From NCBI RefSeq assembly GCF_003390325.1, contig NZ_QUOK01000009.1, positions 62,001-126,000 on the forward strand: DNA of 64,000 nucleotides. Reading direction: 5' to 3'. The number at the start of each line of letters is the position of its first letter. The stretch's first letter is position 1. The notes beneath the pieces were generated by a model. That model saw only the letters and a program-made list of their open reading frames with translations. It had not been told where the DNA came from and did not search any database. Made by a program: the position numbers and the translations under genes. Shown one piece after another: positions 1 to 9,899 of the stretch. The stretch is from Rhodohalobacter sp. SW132 (GTDB lineage Bacteria > Bacteroidota > Rhodothermia > Balneolales > Balneolaceae).

Positions 1-397
1 TATAAGCATAGATAGCAAAAGCCTGGGCATAGGCGTGTTTTTTCGTGTCGACCGGCGTTCCTTTAAAGTCGACCGACCAGTAGAACCCGCGGAATTCAGA
101 ATCATAAAAGTGATTTTCCAGGTAGTGAAACGACCGCGTTGCCAGCTCCAGGTAGTGCTCATCGTTCATCACCCTGTAGGCGGCAGAAAACGTCCATAAC
201 AGCCGGGCGTTTAAAATGACCGCTTTATCCGCCTCTTTGTACAGATGGCCTGAATTATCCAATCGCCCGATAAAACCACCGAACTCCGGATCGACCGCAT
301 TTTTAATCCAGAAGGGTAAAATTTCATTCTGAAGTTCGCTTGCCATTTCGGTGCGTAACTGCTCCACCTTGGTATGATTCGAAGAATTTGGTTTCAT
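1..397 (-). CDS. Cellobiose/mannobiose 2-epimerase (AGE family), N-terminal part, cut by the window edge
   Basis: The ATG at 397 opens a frame that runs off the left edge, giving about 132 residues. The visible part matches the start of N-acylglucosamine/cellobiose 2-epimerases: an amphipathic first helix, then FWIKNAVDPEFGGFIG, a run containing KAVILNARLLWTFSAAYR, and HYLENHFYDSEFRGFYWSVD with the conserved aromatics of the (alpha/alpha)6 barrel. The catalytic histidines would lie beyond the window. These enzymes convert the reducing glucose or mannose of beta-1,4-disaccharides to its C2 epimer. The gene starts four bases after the stop of the GH130 gene, so the two are almost certainly co-transcribed. 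Epimerase, GH130 phosphorylase and symporter together form the classic bacterial mannobiose pathway, so mannobiose to mannosyl-glucose is the likely reaction. Cellobiose epimerisation is the alternative. Confidence 0.85.
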   Translation of the reverse strand, partial: MKPNSSNHTKVEQLRTEMASELQNEILPFWIKNAVDPEFGGFIGRLDNSGHLYKEADKAVILNARLLWTFSAAYRVMNDEHYLELATRSFHYLENHFYDSEFRGFYWSVDFKGTPVDTKKHAYAQAFAIYAY

Positions 398-401
398 ATG
401 A

Positions 402-1586
402 TCAAACTCCCCTGTTTTTTTGGATCAGTTTCAGTCTGTCCTCCACGGAAGCTGCAGATCGCAGCCGGTCTTCAGGCGTATTAAGGCAGTAGTTTAGAAG
501 TCTGTCGATCGTTGTTGTTGCCACATGGCAGCGGGTGTCTGATGAGGCGTAGTAAATAAAAACTTTATCGTCATCATCCCGAATCCAGCCGCTGCAGAAC
601 AGTACGTTTGATACATCACCAATTCGCTCCTCTCCTTTGGGCGCCATAAAATATCCGCCAGGCTGATGGATCACTTTCCACGGTTTTTCCAGGTCTGTCA
701 CAAACATGTAAAGCACATAGCGCAACCCGGCTGCCGTATTTCGAACCCCGTGCGCCAGGTGCAGCCATCCTTTGTCTGTTTTGATCGGCGGAGGTCCCTG
801 TCCGTTTTTCACCTCTTTGATGGTGTGATATTCGCGGGTTTCAATCACCTCTTCCTTTTCGGCTACCGGGTTTTCGATATCATCCACCAGCGCCCAGCCA
901 ATCCCGCCGCCGGATCCTGCACTGATAAATCCATCCTGCGGTCGCGTATAGAAACCGTATTTTCCGTCAATAAACTCCGGGTGCAGTACCACATTTCGCT
1001 GCTGGGGTGACGGGGATTTGAAATCGGGCAGCCGCTCCCAGGTTTTGAGGTCTTTCGTTCGCGCAATTCCCGCCTGCGCTTCAGCGGCCGATGTATCGTA
1101 TTCGGGGGCATTAGGATCTTTTCGTTCCGTGCAGAACACGCCGTAAATCCATCCATCCTCATGTTTTGTCAGACGCATGTCGTACACATTTATATCGGGG
1201 CGATCGGTTTCCGGCATCACAAGCGGTTCGTCCCAAAACCTGAATCCATCAATCCCCGTTTCACTCTCTGCGATGGCAAAGAATGATTTCCGGTCGTACC
1301 CTTCCACACGGGCAACCATCAAATATTTTCCTTCCCATTTTATCGCGCCGGGATTAAAAACTGCGTTAATTCCAAGCCTCTCCATCAAAAACGGATTGGA
1401 TTCACGGTTCAGATCAAACCTCCACTCGAGCGGCGTATGCCGGGCAGTCAGAACCGGATGTTTATACCGATCGACCCATCCCCGGCCATCTCCGGAGATT
1501 TTGTTCATTTTATTCAGGTATTTCTCGTGCTCTTGTTTCCGCTTCTCAATCCCCTTTTTAAATTCATTTTCTTTCATCTTTTCCAT
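402..1586 (-). CDS. GH130 family 4-O-beta-D-mannosyl-D-glucose phosphorylase
   Basis: This is a cytoplasmic phosphorylase that would split mannosyl-beta-1,4-glucose with phosphate into mannose 1-phosphate and glucose. Its length (about 394 residues) fits GH130 subfamily 1. Family hallmarks include NPFLMERLG and AVFNPGAI near residues 64-81, VARVEG near 91-96, and NVYDMRLT, whose Asp (about residue 136) aligns by eye with the catalytic Asp of characterised enzymes. Further matches are [16 protein letters not shown] and [14 protein letters not shown] near the C-terminus. The ATG at 1586 is preferred over an in-frame TTG at 1592. The TTG would overlap the symporter stop by four bases; the ATG leaves two. 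The tight packing between the symporter and the 2-epimerase supports the mannan role. Other beta-mannoside phosphorylases of GH130 are possible but less likely in this context. Confidence 0.9.
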   Translation of the reverse strand: MEKMKENEFKKGIEKRKQEHEKYLNKMNKISGDGRGWVDRYKHPVLTARHTPLEWRFDLNRESNPFLMERLGINAVFNPGAIKWEGKYLMVARVEGYDRKSFFAIAESETGIDGFRFWDEPLVMPETDRPDINVYDMRLTKHEDGWIYGVFCTERKDPNAPEYDTSAAEAQAGIARTKDLKTWERLPDFKSPSPQQRNVVLHPEFIDGKYGFYTRPQDGFISAGSGGGIGWALVDDIENPVAEKEEVIETREYHTIKEVKNGQGPPPIKTDKGWLHLAHGVRNTAAGLRYVLYMFVTDLEKPWKVIHQPGGYFMAPKGEERIGDVSNVLFCSGWIRDDDDKVFIYYASSDTRCHVATTTIDRLLNYCLNTPEDRLRSAASVEDRLKLIQKNRGV

Positions 1587-1588
1587 AC

Positions 1589-3505
1589 TCAATTATTTTT
1601 TATTTCTGATGAACCGGCGAAATGATCCAAATCACTGCCACTGCTTCCGGTTTCTGTATCGATCAGGCTTTCTGCATTCTTTGCATGTTCGTCGGGATAA
1701 TCTTCGAGATTATCGTACCAGTTGGTTTTCAAAAATGCCATAGACGCGAGCACCACGGCAACACACATCATAAAGTAGGTGTACTCCTGAATCACCAGGA
1801 ATATTCCGGTGGCGGTGAGGGCGGTTTGCCAGATTATTCCTACTACTACGTTTACCATGTCGCGCTTAAAATCTTTGTTCCGCTCGATGCCTTCATATTC
1901 TGCCGCTACTTTCTCATGAATCGGGCCCCAGAATCCCCAGGGACGAACTTTTAGATAGAAATTCTTCAATACCTCTTCATCGTCCGGAGGAGTGGCCAGC
2001 GTTCCCCAGATACATCCGACAACCGAAATCAGGAAGATATACGGAAATGTGTAGAGCGGGGTAACATCTGAGAAAATGGCTGGAATGATCATCGCCGCAA
2101 TAATCCCGCCCAGCATGCCCCAGAAATAACCGTAGCTGTTAAACCTCCACCAGTACCATTTCAGCAGGTTTGATGCGGTATAGCCGCCATAGAGTGCCGC
2201 AACGATCCATTGAATCAGGTCGTTGATGGTTCCCACCATAAAACCAAATGCCGTTCCCACAATCACAACAAGGATCGATGTTCCGTAACTCCAGTAGACG
2301 TATGTTTTTTCATCCGCGTCCGGGTTGAAGTATCGCTTATAGATATCGTTTACGATGTATGCTGGTGCTGCATTGACAGTTGCTGCATAGGTGCTCATAA
2401 ATGCGGCAAAGAGTGCTGCAATCAGCAGGCCAAGCAGGCCCATCGGAATAAAATTGGCCATGGCAAAGGGCAGCACAAGTTCAAAGTCTACATTTTCGCC
2501 CATGAGGTTTAGCTGATCGCTGAAGAAAACCAGTGCGAGGATGGTTAATCCCGTAATTAGCATATAGCGGGGAATAAGAAGAACAAGACTTACAAGGCCG
2601 CTCATTTTTGCCGCATCTTTAGGAGATTCAGCCGATAGCACACGCTGCATATCATAATTTGGCGCCGGCCCCGCTGCCGACTGAAGCCATCCTTTAAAGA
2701 GCATCATCATGAAAAAGATGGTGAACAGATTCCACCCATCCTCGGCGATTTTCAGATTGGCGGTTTCCATAATTCCGGTCCAGTCGAGATCAAGTTCCCA
2801 TCCAAAAAACGGGTTTTTCCACCCATCTGGGATAACCGCTTCAAGCATCTCCGGAGAGACCGCTTGCATAGCGATAATTCCAACCCAGACACAGGCAATC
2901 GTCATAATCACAAACTGCAGTACTTCGGTGAATACCACGCTGAACATCCCTCCTTTCACCACATAAAGCGTGGTGATGGCGGTAATGATCAAGCCGTAGT
3001 AGTACACATTGTTCTGGGGATCAGCCGACAATTCATACGGCAGGAAAGCCGCCGCGAACTTACCAATTCCGATAAATCCGTAGGCGATAAATCCAATCAC
3101 ATTAAAGAGTGCAAAAACAACCACAATGATATGCGAAAGGTGGGCTCCGCGACTTTCGCCAAACCGGAACTTGATCCATTCGGCGCCGGTCATCACCCCG
3201 GAACGCCTCAGCCAGATCGACAGGAAAACCATCATAAAAATCTGGTTGAACACCGGCCAGAGCCAGGGAATCCAGATGCTGTTCAGTCCGTAGATAAAAA
3301 GCAGGTATACCATCCACATGGTACCGCTGATATCGAACATACCGGAGGCGTTTGACAGACCGAGGTAGTACCATTTGATCTTGTTTCCGCCCAAAAAGTA
3401 GTTCTGGATGTTTTTTCCTGCGAGATGTGAGATCCAAAAGCCTATGAAAACAGTTGCTACAAGGTAGAGCCCGATGATCAGCAGGTCAATAAAGTGTAAA
3501 CTCAT
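1589..3505 (-). CDS. Sodium:solute symporter (SSS family), probable mannobiose/mannosyl-glucose transporter
   Basis: This 638-residue inner-membrane protein has about fourteen hydrophobic segments. It has the SSS-type start ([21 protein letters not shown], then [24 protein letters not shown]) and a helix rich in small residues ([33 protein letters not shown]) that is typical of sodium-site regions. The C-terminal tail of about 40 residues is hydrophilic and acidic/serine-rich. It should import disaccharides with Na+. It is the first gene of the run symporter, GH130 phosphorylase, epimerase; its stop nearly touches the phosphorylase start. A terminator-like hairpin lies just upstream (3551-3580), so the run probably has its own promoter, or is attenuated from the upstream TonB operon. 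Substrate is inferred from the neighbours. Confidence 0.88.
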   Translation of the reverse strand: MSLHFIDLLIIGLYLVATVFIGFWISHLAGKNIQNYFLGGNKIKWYYLGLSNASGMFDISGTMWMVYLLFIYGLNSIWIPWLWPVFNQIFMMVFLSIWLRRSGVMTGAEWIKFRFGESRGAHLSHIIVVVFALFNVIGFIAYGFIGIGKFAAAFLPYELSADPQNNVYYYGLIITAITTLYVVKGGMFSVVFTEVLQFVIMTIACVWVGIIAMQAVSPEMLEAVIPDGWKNPFFGWELDLDWTGIMETANLKIAEDGWNLFTIFFMMMLFKGWLQSAAGPAPNYDMQRVLSAESPKDAAKMSGLVSLVLLIPRYMLITGLTILALVFFSDQLNLMGENVDFELVLPFAMANFIPMGLLGLLIAALFAAFMSTYAATVNAAPAYIVNDIYKRYFNPDADEKTYVYWSYGTSILVVIVGTAFGFMVGTINDLIQWIVAALYGGYTASNLLKWYWWRFNSYGYFWGMLGGIIAAMIIPAIFSDVTPLYTFPYIFLISVVGCIWGTLATPPDDEEVLKNFYLKVRPWGFWGPIHEKVAAEYEGIERNKDFKRDMVNVVVGIIWQTALTATGIFLVIQEYTYFMMCVAVVLASMAFLKTNWYDNLEDYPDEHAKNAESLIDTETGSSGSDLDHFAGSSEIKNN

Positions 3506-3548
3506 GAAGCGAGATGAGTGAGGGCAGAGATTCTAATTATGTATCAAA

Positions 3549-3580
3549 AAAATAGAGCGGCAGGTTTCACCCGGCCGCTC
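3549..3580 (-). terminator. Rho-independent terminator after the beta-helix protein gene
   Basis: On the minus strand a 7-bp GC-rich stem (GAGCGGC at 3580-3574 paired with GCCGCTC at 3561-3555), with a 12-nt loop, is followed by TATTTTTTTG. It lies 25 bases past the stop of the 876-residue gene and upstream of the symporter start. Confidence 0.75.
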
Positions 3581-3604
3581 AGATTAAACATCACAACATG
3601 AAAC

Positions 3605-6235
3605 TTATTTGATAAGCATCATTTTTCTCACGGAGGAGAAATTGTCTGTCTGAAGTCTGTAGAGGTACATACCGGATGCAAGGTTGCTTGCATCAAATGA
3701 GTAGGTATGCTGACCGCTTTGCAGAACTTCATTTGCAAGAACCGCTACACGCTGCCCTATGACGTTATAAACAGCCAGCGAGACATTGCCGGATTGCGGC
3801 AGGGTAAAGCTGATCTGCGTCGTTGGGTTAAACGGGTTCGGATAGTTTTGCTGTAGTTCGTAGCCTTCTACGATTTCATTCTTTTCAATATCTGTAATCG
3901 TACCGCCTGATTGAGAATAAAGAATAAAATAATCTACCCTTGCATCATCACCGGTTATTGAGAAATTGATTTCTCCGGCAGAATCCAGTTGAAAATGGTA
4001 TGTGGTTAAGCTTGTCGTTGAATTTGGACTGGATTGGAATCCGCCAAAAGTTCCAACATCTTCTCCATTTACCACTACCTCTGGGAAATTAGCAGAACCA
4101 CTATTTTCATAATATACTTCCACAAAATAGTTACCGGCTGGGAAAGGAGAATCATCATCCATTGTTTCAAATGTATAATTAATCGTTCCTCCGGTGCCAA
4201 GCGCTACTGAGCGTAATCCGCTTGGGACCCATCCTTCAGCATCATCTCCGGCTGAGGGATCCACACCTGCCCAGGATGTGGCATCAGATCCTGTTAAGTT
4301 TATCACTGAACTGCCTCCTGACATCATTTCCACACCAGAAAATGTATACCACCCCCATCCCGGAGTCCAGCGAAGCGTATGTTCACCTGCTTCTAAATTT
4401 AACGCATCAATGGATTCCTGGGTTAGATTATTCACAACATAACCATCTGGCCTGTCATCGTAATCATTTGTTAACCCTGTAAATAGAATTCCTCCATCAT
4501 CACCCGTAGTAAGCTGAAATTCATCATCTGTATCCGGATTAATTATCAGGTTTGCACCTCTATCCGCGTCGTTACTTCGGATTTGAATTACGAGTTCATC
4601 AATTGAAGCAGGCTCATCGAGTTCAAATGTCCACTCAACATACCCGCTTCCGCCCATAAAAAACTCTACAAAACCATCATAGGTTTCAGCTTCAGCTCCA
4701 TTACTTACTTCACCATGTTCAGCTTCTACATAGGCTAACTGGTCAATGTTGACTTCTTCACCAGCTTTTGCTTCGATATCTGCCATGTAAGATTCTCTGT
4801 TGGCTAACCAGTTGTCTTTTGCAGAACTGTCCTGCCAATTCAGATCACCCAGTGGCAAGCCATTGGTACCTGCTGATAGAAATTCGCTGTTAGTATAAGA
4901 GAAATCACCCGGAATAGGCCACATGATCGGCTGTATGCTGTATGTGGTAGGCGAAGGATCTCTACCTGGATCCCAGGTCCAATCCGTTAATGGATCTTGT
5001 CTAACTTCACGAAGATCCCGAATATTCGCGATTTGTAATGGCACCAATTCTTCCAGTGATATTTCGGTATCAGGATAATTTGAACCCAGGTCAGGTGCGT
5101 TATAGTAACTATAAAGGTTAGGGTCCTGCCCTACCCAGTTATCACCACGATAAATAGCTTCAAAAGTATTAAACATGGAGTCAGTTTCTGCATTGAAAAG
5201 CGGTTGAGCCCTCAATGTATCTGCATAATAATCCGCAAACTGGGGATCTCTCCAATGGGCATTATGTGAATAAACAATTCTACGTCCTGCATCAGTAACG
5301 CCCGCACCCGGTCCAAGGGGCTCTACATTTATATATCCGGTATAAGGAAAATCTCGGGTAGGAGGATCATTATTAATTCCATCCGCATCTCCTTCACCAT
5401 GCCAGTAATGATTAATATGTAAATTATTAGCGATATAAGATTCAATGAAGAAATTACCAGCATTAAACATTCGTCCAACATTCATAACCGTATTATGCAC
5501 GAAACTTACATAATTAATCGGAGCTGCTTCTGATTGAAGAACAGTCATGCCTAAGTTCATAAATGTATTATTCTCAACGATAAGTGAGTCCGCTCCATTT
5601 TCAAAGCGAAGACCCCGTCCTTCCCACTGTTGTGATCTGTTGATATGATTTCTAAATAAGCTATTTGTTATATAGACCTTATTATCACTACTATCGAAAC
5701 CAAATAACGAGAAATCACTACGTTCAAAAACACAGTTATCTACAACTACTCTCGATCCATTTCCTGTTATGCGAATTGGAAGGTAATTTCCGGTACCACC
5801 CGCGTCGTGCTGACCAGTTATCCAAAGGTTTTCGAAAGTAACATCACCCGTTGTGGTAAATAATCTACCGGCAGTATTCCCTTCAGCATCTGTTTCAAGT
5901 TGTATTTTTGCAGGACCAAAATATGTATCAACCTCATCTTCTCTTTGGCCACGAATATGCAGATGAAAATCTTCATTTAGAATTTCATCCACTACAAAGT
6001 ACATGCCACCACTTCTCAAAACATATACGCGATCATCGGGTCTGTCTGTATCATTTGCGATTGTGTTTCTAAGTGCGTTTGATATAGGTTCAAAATCATC
6101 ACCTTCATACCACTCCACTAAACACTCAGCCTCATCCGTCGGGCACTCTGTATACGCCTCCTGTGCGAATGTTTTTAAAGGCAATAACAGAATAGCCCCA
6201 AGGATTAATAGTAGGATATTGTATTTATGTATCAT
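3605..6235 (-). CDS. Secreted parallel beta-helix protein with carbohydrate-binding-like modules and T9SS sorting domain
   Basis: This 876-residue protein starts with a signal peptide (hydrophobic core residues 7-19, likely cleavage after KTFA at 24). Residues about 70-330 look like a right-handed parallel beta-helix, with short repeated strands such as VVDNCVF, VYITNSLF, LIVENNTFMNLG and VSFVHNTVMNVG. A module at about 500-640 (from YVEAEHGEVSNG) resembles a CBM35/CBM6-type beta-sandwich, and a second sandwich-like module follows to about 775. The last 85 residues are a T9SS type A sorting domain (QNYPNPFNPTT, YNVIGQRV, LASGMYLYRL, KMMLIK). It should be exported and anchored at or released from the cell surface. 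Many beta-helix proteins are polysaccharide lyases or hydrolases, but I see no decisive catalytic motif and cannot name a substrate. It lies just downstream of the TonB receptor, probably in the same operon. Confidence 0.82.
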   Translation of the reverse strand: MIHKYNILLLILGAILLLPLKTFAQEAYTECPTDEAECLVEWYEGDDFEPISNALRNTIANDTDRPDDRVYVLRSGGMYFVVDEILNEDFHLHIRGQREDEVDTYFGPAKIQLETDAEGNTAGRLFTTTGDVTFENLWITGQHDAGGTGNYLPIRITGNGSRVVVDNCVFERSDFSLFGFDSSDNKVYITNSLFRNHINRSQQWEGRGLRFENGADSLIVENNTFMNLGMTVLQSEAAPINYVSFVHNTVMNVGRMFNAGNFFIESYIANNLHINHYWHGEGDADGINNDPPTRDFPYTGYINVEPLGPGAGVTDAGRRIVYSHNAHWRDPQFADYYADTLRAQPLFNAETDSMFNTFEAIYRGDNWVGQDPNLYSYYNAPDLGSNYPDTEISLEELVPLQIANIRDLREVRQDPLTDWTWDPGRDPSPTTYSIQPIMWPIPGDFSYTNSEFLSAGTNGLPLGDLNWQDSSAKDNWLANRESYMADIEAKAGEEVNIDQLAYVEAEHGEVSNGAEAETYDGFVEFFMGGSGYVEWTFELDEPASIDELVIQIRSNDADRGANLIINPDTDDEFQLTTGDDGGILFTGLTNDYDDRPDGYVVNNLTQESIDALNLEAGEHTLRWTPGWGWYTFSGVEMMSGGSSVINLTGSDATSWAGVDPSAGDDAEGWVPSGLRSVALGTGGTINYTFETMDDDSPFPAGNYFVEVYYENSGSANFPEVVVNGEDVGTFGGFQSSPNSTTSLTTYHFQLDSAGEINFSITGDDARVDYFILYSQSGGTITDIEKNEIVEGYELQQNYPNPFNPTTQISFTLPQSGNVSLAVYNVIGQRVAVLANEVLQSGQHTYSFDASNLASGMYLYRLQTDNFSSVRKMMLIK

Positions 6236-6344
6236 ATGTATCTCCAGTTTAGTTTATGTATGATTTCAATCATTATTTTATATAATGATATGTTTAAGAA
6301 AACAAGCATTGTATATTATAATACTTTAAAAAGGTTTAGATCCA

Positions 6345-9300
6345 TCAAAGCCTAAATCTTAATCCCAGATCCATTGTGAAACCGTAATACTCTACAAATG
6401 TTGGGCTGCCAAAACCAAGACTTCGATCACCATCCCCTCCAATTAAATTTCTGTCAGGTGTACTTGTCAGGTTACTAAAGTTGGCAAATAACTCTAAGTT
6501 TGCGTTTTGTAAAAACCCTGCTTGAATACGTTGTTTTACAGTCAGATCCCACCGCCTGTAAGCTGCAGAATAACTGTCACGTACAGGCTCGGTAGCACTT
6601 GCAACGCCTGTCAATCTATCCCCCTGGTACAAATACGATAACCTAGTAGAAAATCCTTTATAGTCATATCCTACGGTGATATTTGCCAGGTGTGCCGGCT
6701 GATCAAATGCACGTGCCCCTGTTCTTAATGTATCTTTATATATCCTTTCAAAAGTTGCAAATGGTGTTCCACAGTTGTTTACACATTCTCGATGAGATGT
6801 AACTGTAGTCAAAAATGATGTATCGGAAAACATTCTTGTATAGTTTATATTCAGAACAAGTCCCTGAAACACAGATGGCAGGTACCAAAAATTCGTCTGC
6901 CAATCGAATTCTATGCCCCAATATTCGGAATCAAAAGGCGCATTGATGTAGGTAGTGATACGGGGATCATTCCATGTCCAATCAGGTTCATCAGGTGTTC
7001 CATCACCGTTAATGTCTCTTCCTTGTGGAATATTAAGTCCATCGGGCAACGGATCCTGAGTGCGCTGATGTGAACGCTTCCATAAAGGGAGGTCTTCTAC
7101 AGTTTTATGAAATCCTGAAACGGTAAACAGTCCAACATGATTTTGATAAACAGACACAGACGCATCATAGTTGTTTGATTTTGCAGGCCTCAGATCGGTA
7201 TTGTTCGCGTTGATCTCAGTAAACATTGAATTTACATTGGTTCGCGGTATGTATTGGGTATAGTCAGGTCTGGCGATGGTTTCAGTTCTTGCTAATCGAA
7301 TTTGAAGCCAATCAGTTGGAGCAATTTGTAAATGAACCATTGGCAGAATAAAACTATAGTTTCTAGTCACATCAAGTTCTGTGACATCTTGTGGCGGTTG
7401 TTCCACATTATTCGTTACCACTTCTCTGAATCTTTCAGTAACATATCGGGAATATTCATGCTCCCACCGCACTCCAGGTATGAGTTTCACATATCTTCCA
7501 AGGTTAACTTCACTCATAATGTAAGCTGCGTCAATTCTCTCTTCACCAGAGTAGTCATTATTTCTCGAAGCATTTACATTTTCGAAAATCCCTCCTCTGC
7601 CATCTCTCCCTACACAATTATCAGCCGCATCTGTGAAAGCTTTTGCATCTTCGGGAGAAATATTATATCCGATTGGAAACCCACCCTCTCCTGAAAGGAA
7701 ATCATTTCTGGAATATCCTGAGTCAAAATATACAATCGGGATGTATTGATAGTCTGAGTCATTTACAACCTGTTCCTGATACACGTTATACCCATTTAAT
7801 TCACCATTTGGGAACTGATTGTAAATACATCTCAATAAATCAGCTTCATATCCTGTTGGTTCGCCCGTTTGTTCATTATATGCTAAACCGGCATATGCCC
7901 AGCTTCTGCCAAATTGATTTTGCTCATTGGATTTATTAAACCACCGTACCTTACCCCCAGTCTTAACTTCACCGTCTATACGTGAGCCTATATTGAATGG
8001 AAATGTAGCATTTAACTGCACCGTATAGTTTGTCTCATCTCGTCTGGTCTCATTGATATTCGTATTATCGAGCCTCATTGCGTCATTAGGCTCATAATAG
8101 TTCAAAACTCCTGCAGGTGTCATTCCAACCGAATCGGACGGAAACCCAGGCGCACCAGCTCCCTGAGTTTCAAGCCTGAAATTAGTGTAATAATTTCTTG
8201 GACTTTCACTTGCAGAGTGGGTTCTTGACGCACCCGCATCGAATTGAACCCATCCATAATCCTGTTCGACACTTATGGCAGAGGTTAAAATAGTTGTAGT
8301 TCCAGAGAATATATTAATCTCACTGCCAGGCCGGTCTGCTAAAATATTATTGGTTCTTCTTACCCCCTCATTTGATAACTCATTATAAAATGTATTGGCA
8401 GCTATCTTTCCATTTGGCAATCTGTAATCAAGTAATAAACTACCACCTTGTCTTCCTCTGATTGTATTGTGTTCCTGTGCATTTACACTCGTTAGCCTTA
8501 CACCAATGTCATCTGAATCGGGAAAATCATACCGTGCATAACCGGCATTTAACTGATCTGCACTCCGATCGTGTTCATCTACATTTACAGTTGCAATAAC
8601 ACCCAGTCTATTGTCTAAAAATCGATTACTGACTGACCCGGAAATTTTATAATTACCATAATAATCCTGCAGCTGGTTGTACCCCCCCTGTCCCTGAATA
8701 TCAAATAACAATCCCTCAGGAGCATCCCTCAGTCTGAGATCAACAGATCCTGCAATAGCATCTGCATCCATATCAGGTGTGTTCGCTTTTTTTACTTCAA
8801 TTCCATCAAGCATATTTGATGAAATCAGTGAAAGGTCAATACTGCGATCATCCCCACCGGTAGATGGAACTCTTACTCCATTAACTGATACCGTGCTGAA
8901 TTTTGGAGACATCCCTCTAATCAGCACTTTATTGGCTTCACCACCACTTCTTTGAATGGCAATCCCAGGTAATCGGCCAATAGATTCAGCTGCATTTACA
9001 TCTGGAAGTTCTCGAATTCTGTCGCTAGATACGATGTTTGATATTGTATTTGATCTGAGTTGTTCATTTATAGCTCGTGTTTGGCCCAGCGCTTGTGCAG
9101 TTATGCTGACTTCATCACCTTCTACGCTATCCCACCTCAATAAAATATCGAGATCTACAACTTCACCTGCTTCAACCTCCACTTCAATTGTTCGTCTCTG
9201 ATAACCGATATATGAAACCTGTAGCTGAATTGATCCAGCAGGGACATTTACCAAATTATATCTTCCGTTTTGATCTGTAACAACCCCTCTCGTTGTGCCA

Positions 9301-9455
9301 GCTATCTGAACTGTGGCACCTGCTAATGTTTCTTCTGTTACCTGATCTGTGATAACCCCGGTAATTCTTCCCGTATTTTGCGCAAATACATCAATTGTTA
9401 TTAACAGCGTGACCAGAGTCATTATACTTACTGAGGATAGTAATCTATTCTTCAT
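6345..9455 (-). CDS. TonB-dependent outer-membrane receptor with carboxypeptidase-regulatory-like N-terminal domain
   Basis: This 1036-residue protein has a signal peptide (cleavage near FAQN, residue 25-26). Residues about 27-115 form a carboxypeptidase-regulatory-like domain (GRITGVITDQVTEETLAGA, then NGRYNLVNVPAG). A plug domain follows with ELPDVNAAESIGRLPGIAIQR, KVLIRGM and a VNGVRVPSTGG segment, and the rest is a long beta-barrel ending in alternating aromatics and LGLRFRL. The plug resembles the proteobacterial-type receptors used for oligosaccharides rather than SusC, and no SusD partner is present. It should move an oligosaccharide across the outer membrane with TonB energy. It is the first gene of a run with the beta-helix protein (109 bases between them), followed by the mannan-type catabolic genes. 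The substrate is inferred from those neighbours. Confidence 0.88.
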   Translation of the reverse strand: MKNRLLSSVSIMTLVTLLITIDVFAQNTGRITGVITDQVTEETLAGATVQIAGTTRGVVTDQNGRYNLVNVPAGSIQLQVSYIGYQRRTIEVEVEAGEVVDLDILLRWDSVEGDEVSITAQALGQTRAINEQLRSNTISNIVSSDRIRELPDVNAAESIGRLPGIAIQRSGGEANKVLIRGMSPKFSTVSVNGVRVPSTGGDDRSIDLSLISSNMLDGIEVKKANTPDMDADAIAGSVDLRLRDAPEGLLFDIQGQGGYNQLQDYYGNYKISGSVSNRFLDNRLGVIATVNVDEHDRSADQLNAGYARYDFPDSDDIGVRLTSVNAQEHNTIRGRQGGSLLLDYRLPNGKIAANTFYNELSNEGVRRTNNILADRPGSEINIFSGTTTILTSAISVEQDYGWVQFDAGASRTHSASESPRNYYTNFRLETQGAGAPGFPSDSVGMTPAGVLNYYEPNDAMRLDNTNINETRRDETNYTVQLNATFPFNIGSRIDGEVKTGGKVRWFNKSNEQNQFGRSWAYAGLAYNEQTGEPTGYEADLLRCIYNQFPNGELNGYNVYQEQVVNDSDYQYIPIVYFDSGYSRNDFLSGEGGFPIGYNISPEDAKAFTDAADNCVGRDGRGGIFENVNASRNNDYSGEERIDAAYIMSEVNLGRYVKLIPGVRWEHEYSRYVTERFREVVTNNVEQPPQDVTELDVTRNYSFILPMVHLQIAPTDWLQIRLARTETIARPDYTQYIPRTNVNSMFTEINANNTDLRPAKSNNYDASVSVYQNHVGLFTVSGFHKTVEDLPLWKRSHQRTQDPLPDGLNIPQGRDINGDGTPDEPDWTWNDPRITTYINAPFDSEYWGIEFDWQTNFWYLPSVFQGLVLNINYTRMFSDTSFLTTVTSHRECVNNCGTPFATFERIYKDTLRTGARAFDQPAHLANITVGYDYKGFSTRLSYLYQGDRLTGVASATEPVRDSYSAAYRRWDLTVKQRIQAGFLQNANLELFANFSNLTSTPDRNLIGGDGDRSLGFGSPTFVEYYGFTMDLGLRFRL

Positions 9456-9488
9456 ATAATTACGTTTTACTAATAATTACGTTTTACT
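9456..9488. repeat. Two tandem copies of a 16-bp sequence abutting the receptor start codon
   Basis: ATAATTACGTTTTACT occurs at 9456-9471 and again at 9473-9488, a 17-bp period. On the coding (minus) strand the copies form the last 33 bases of the 5' leader and end directly at the ATG of the TonB receptor, where a ribosome-binding site would sit. No Shine-Dalgarno motif is visible there. Confidence 0.8.
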
Positions 9489-9527
9489 GATTTTGAGAGT
9501 GTATTAGAATAAGTGTAATAGTAAACT

Positions 9528-9564
9528 GGAAATAGCCTCATCTATACTTAAACAAAGCGCTTCC
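9528..9564 (-). promoter_or_regulatory. Possible promoter and LacI-type palindrome upstream of the TonB receptor
   Basis: Read on the minus strand, GGAAGCGCTTTG (9564-9553) contains the perfect 8-bp palindrome AAGCGCTT (9555-9562), the core shape of many LacI-family sugar operators. The TTTG at its end could serve as a Bacteroidota -33 element, followed 18 bases later by TATTTCC (9534-9528), a partial match to the -7 consensus TAnnTTTG. A transcript would start near 9520, about 65 bases before the ATG. No LacI gene is in the window, and an 8-bp palindrome can arise by chance. Confidence 0.3.
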
Positions 9565-9899
9565 AATATTTTATATTTAAAACCCACCTTTATCATCATT
9601 TACTTTGCTTTTAGACTCTCCCTACAATTAATCAATTTGATTTATCTAATGCAAGCACAAAGTAAAATGTTTTTAAAAATTGAATCCGGAGATAATATTT
9701 CAGGCTTATTTAGATAGCTAAACCAGAAGTTTTGGCTTGCATTATTTACAAGAGAATTTCTTCCTTTTATAAATCTAAATGATATTTGAGAAATATCAAT
9801 TGAGGAGAAGCTTTCTTATCTATTTAAATATTGCTGAATAAAAGATGGGCTTATATCAGAATATTTGTCAGCTATGCTAAATAGCATTCGAATACTCCC

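Larger units (their letters stand above)
9456..9899. other. Intergenic region between the GAF kinase and the TonB receptor
   Basis: This is 444 bases of AT-rich sequence. Besides the tandem repeat and the possible promoter next to the receptor, I see only a weak 5-bp hairpin (GCTAT/ATAGC near 9870-9885) just past the kinase stop. No RNA gene and no convincing short reading frame was found. Confidence 0.6.

Noticed and set aside
1177-1743. Plus-strand open frame of 188 codons opposite the GH130 and symporter genes
   Set aside because: It spans two clear minus-strand genes and has no domain or start signal.
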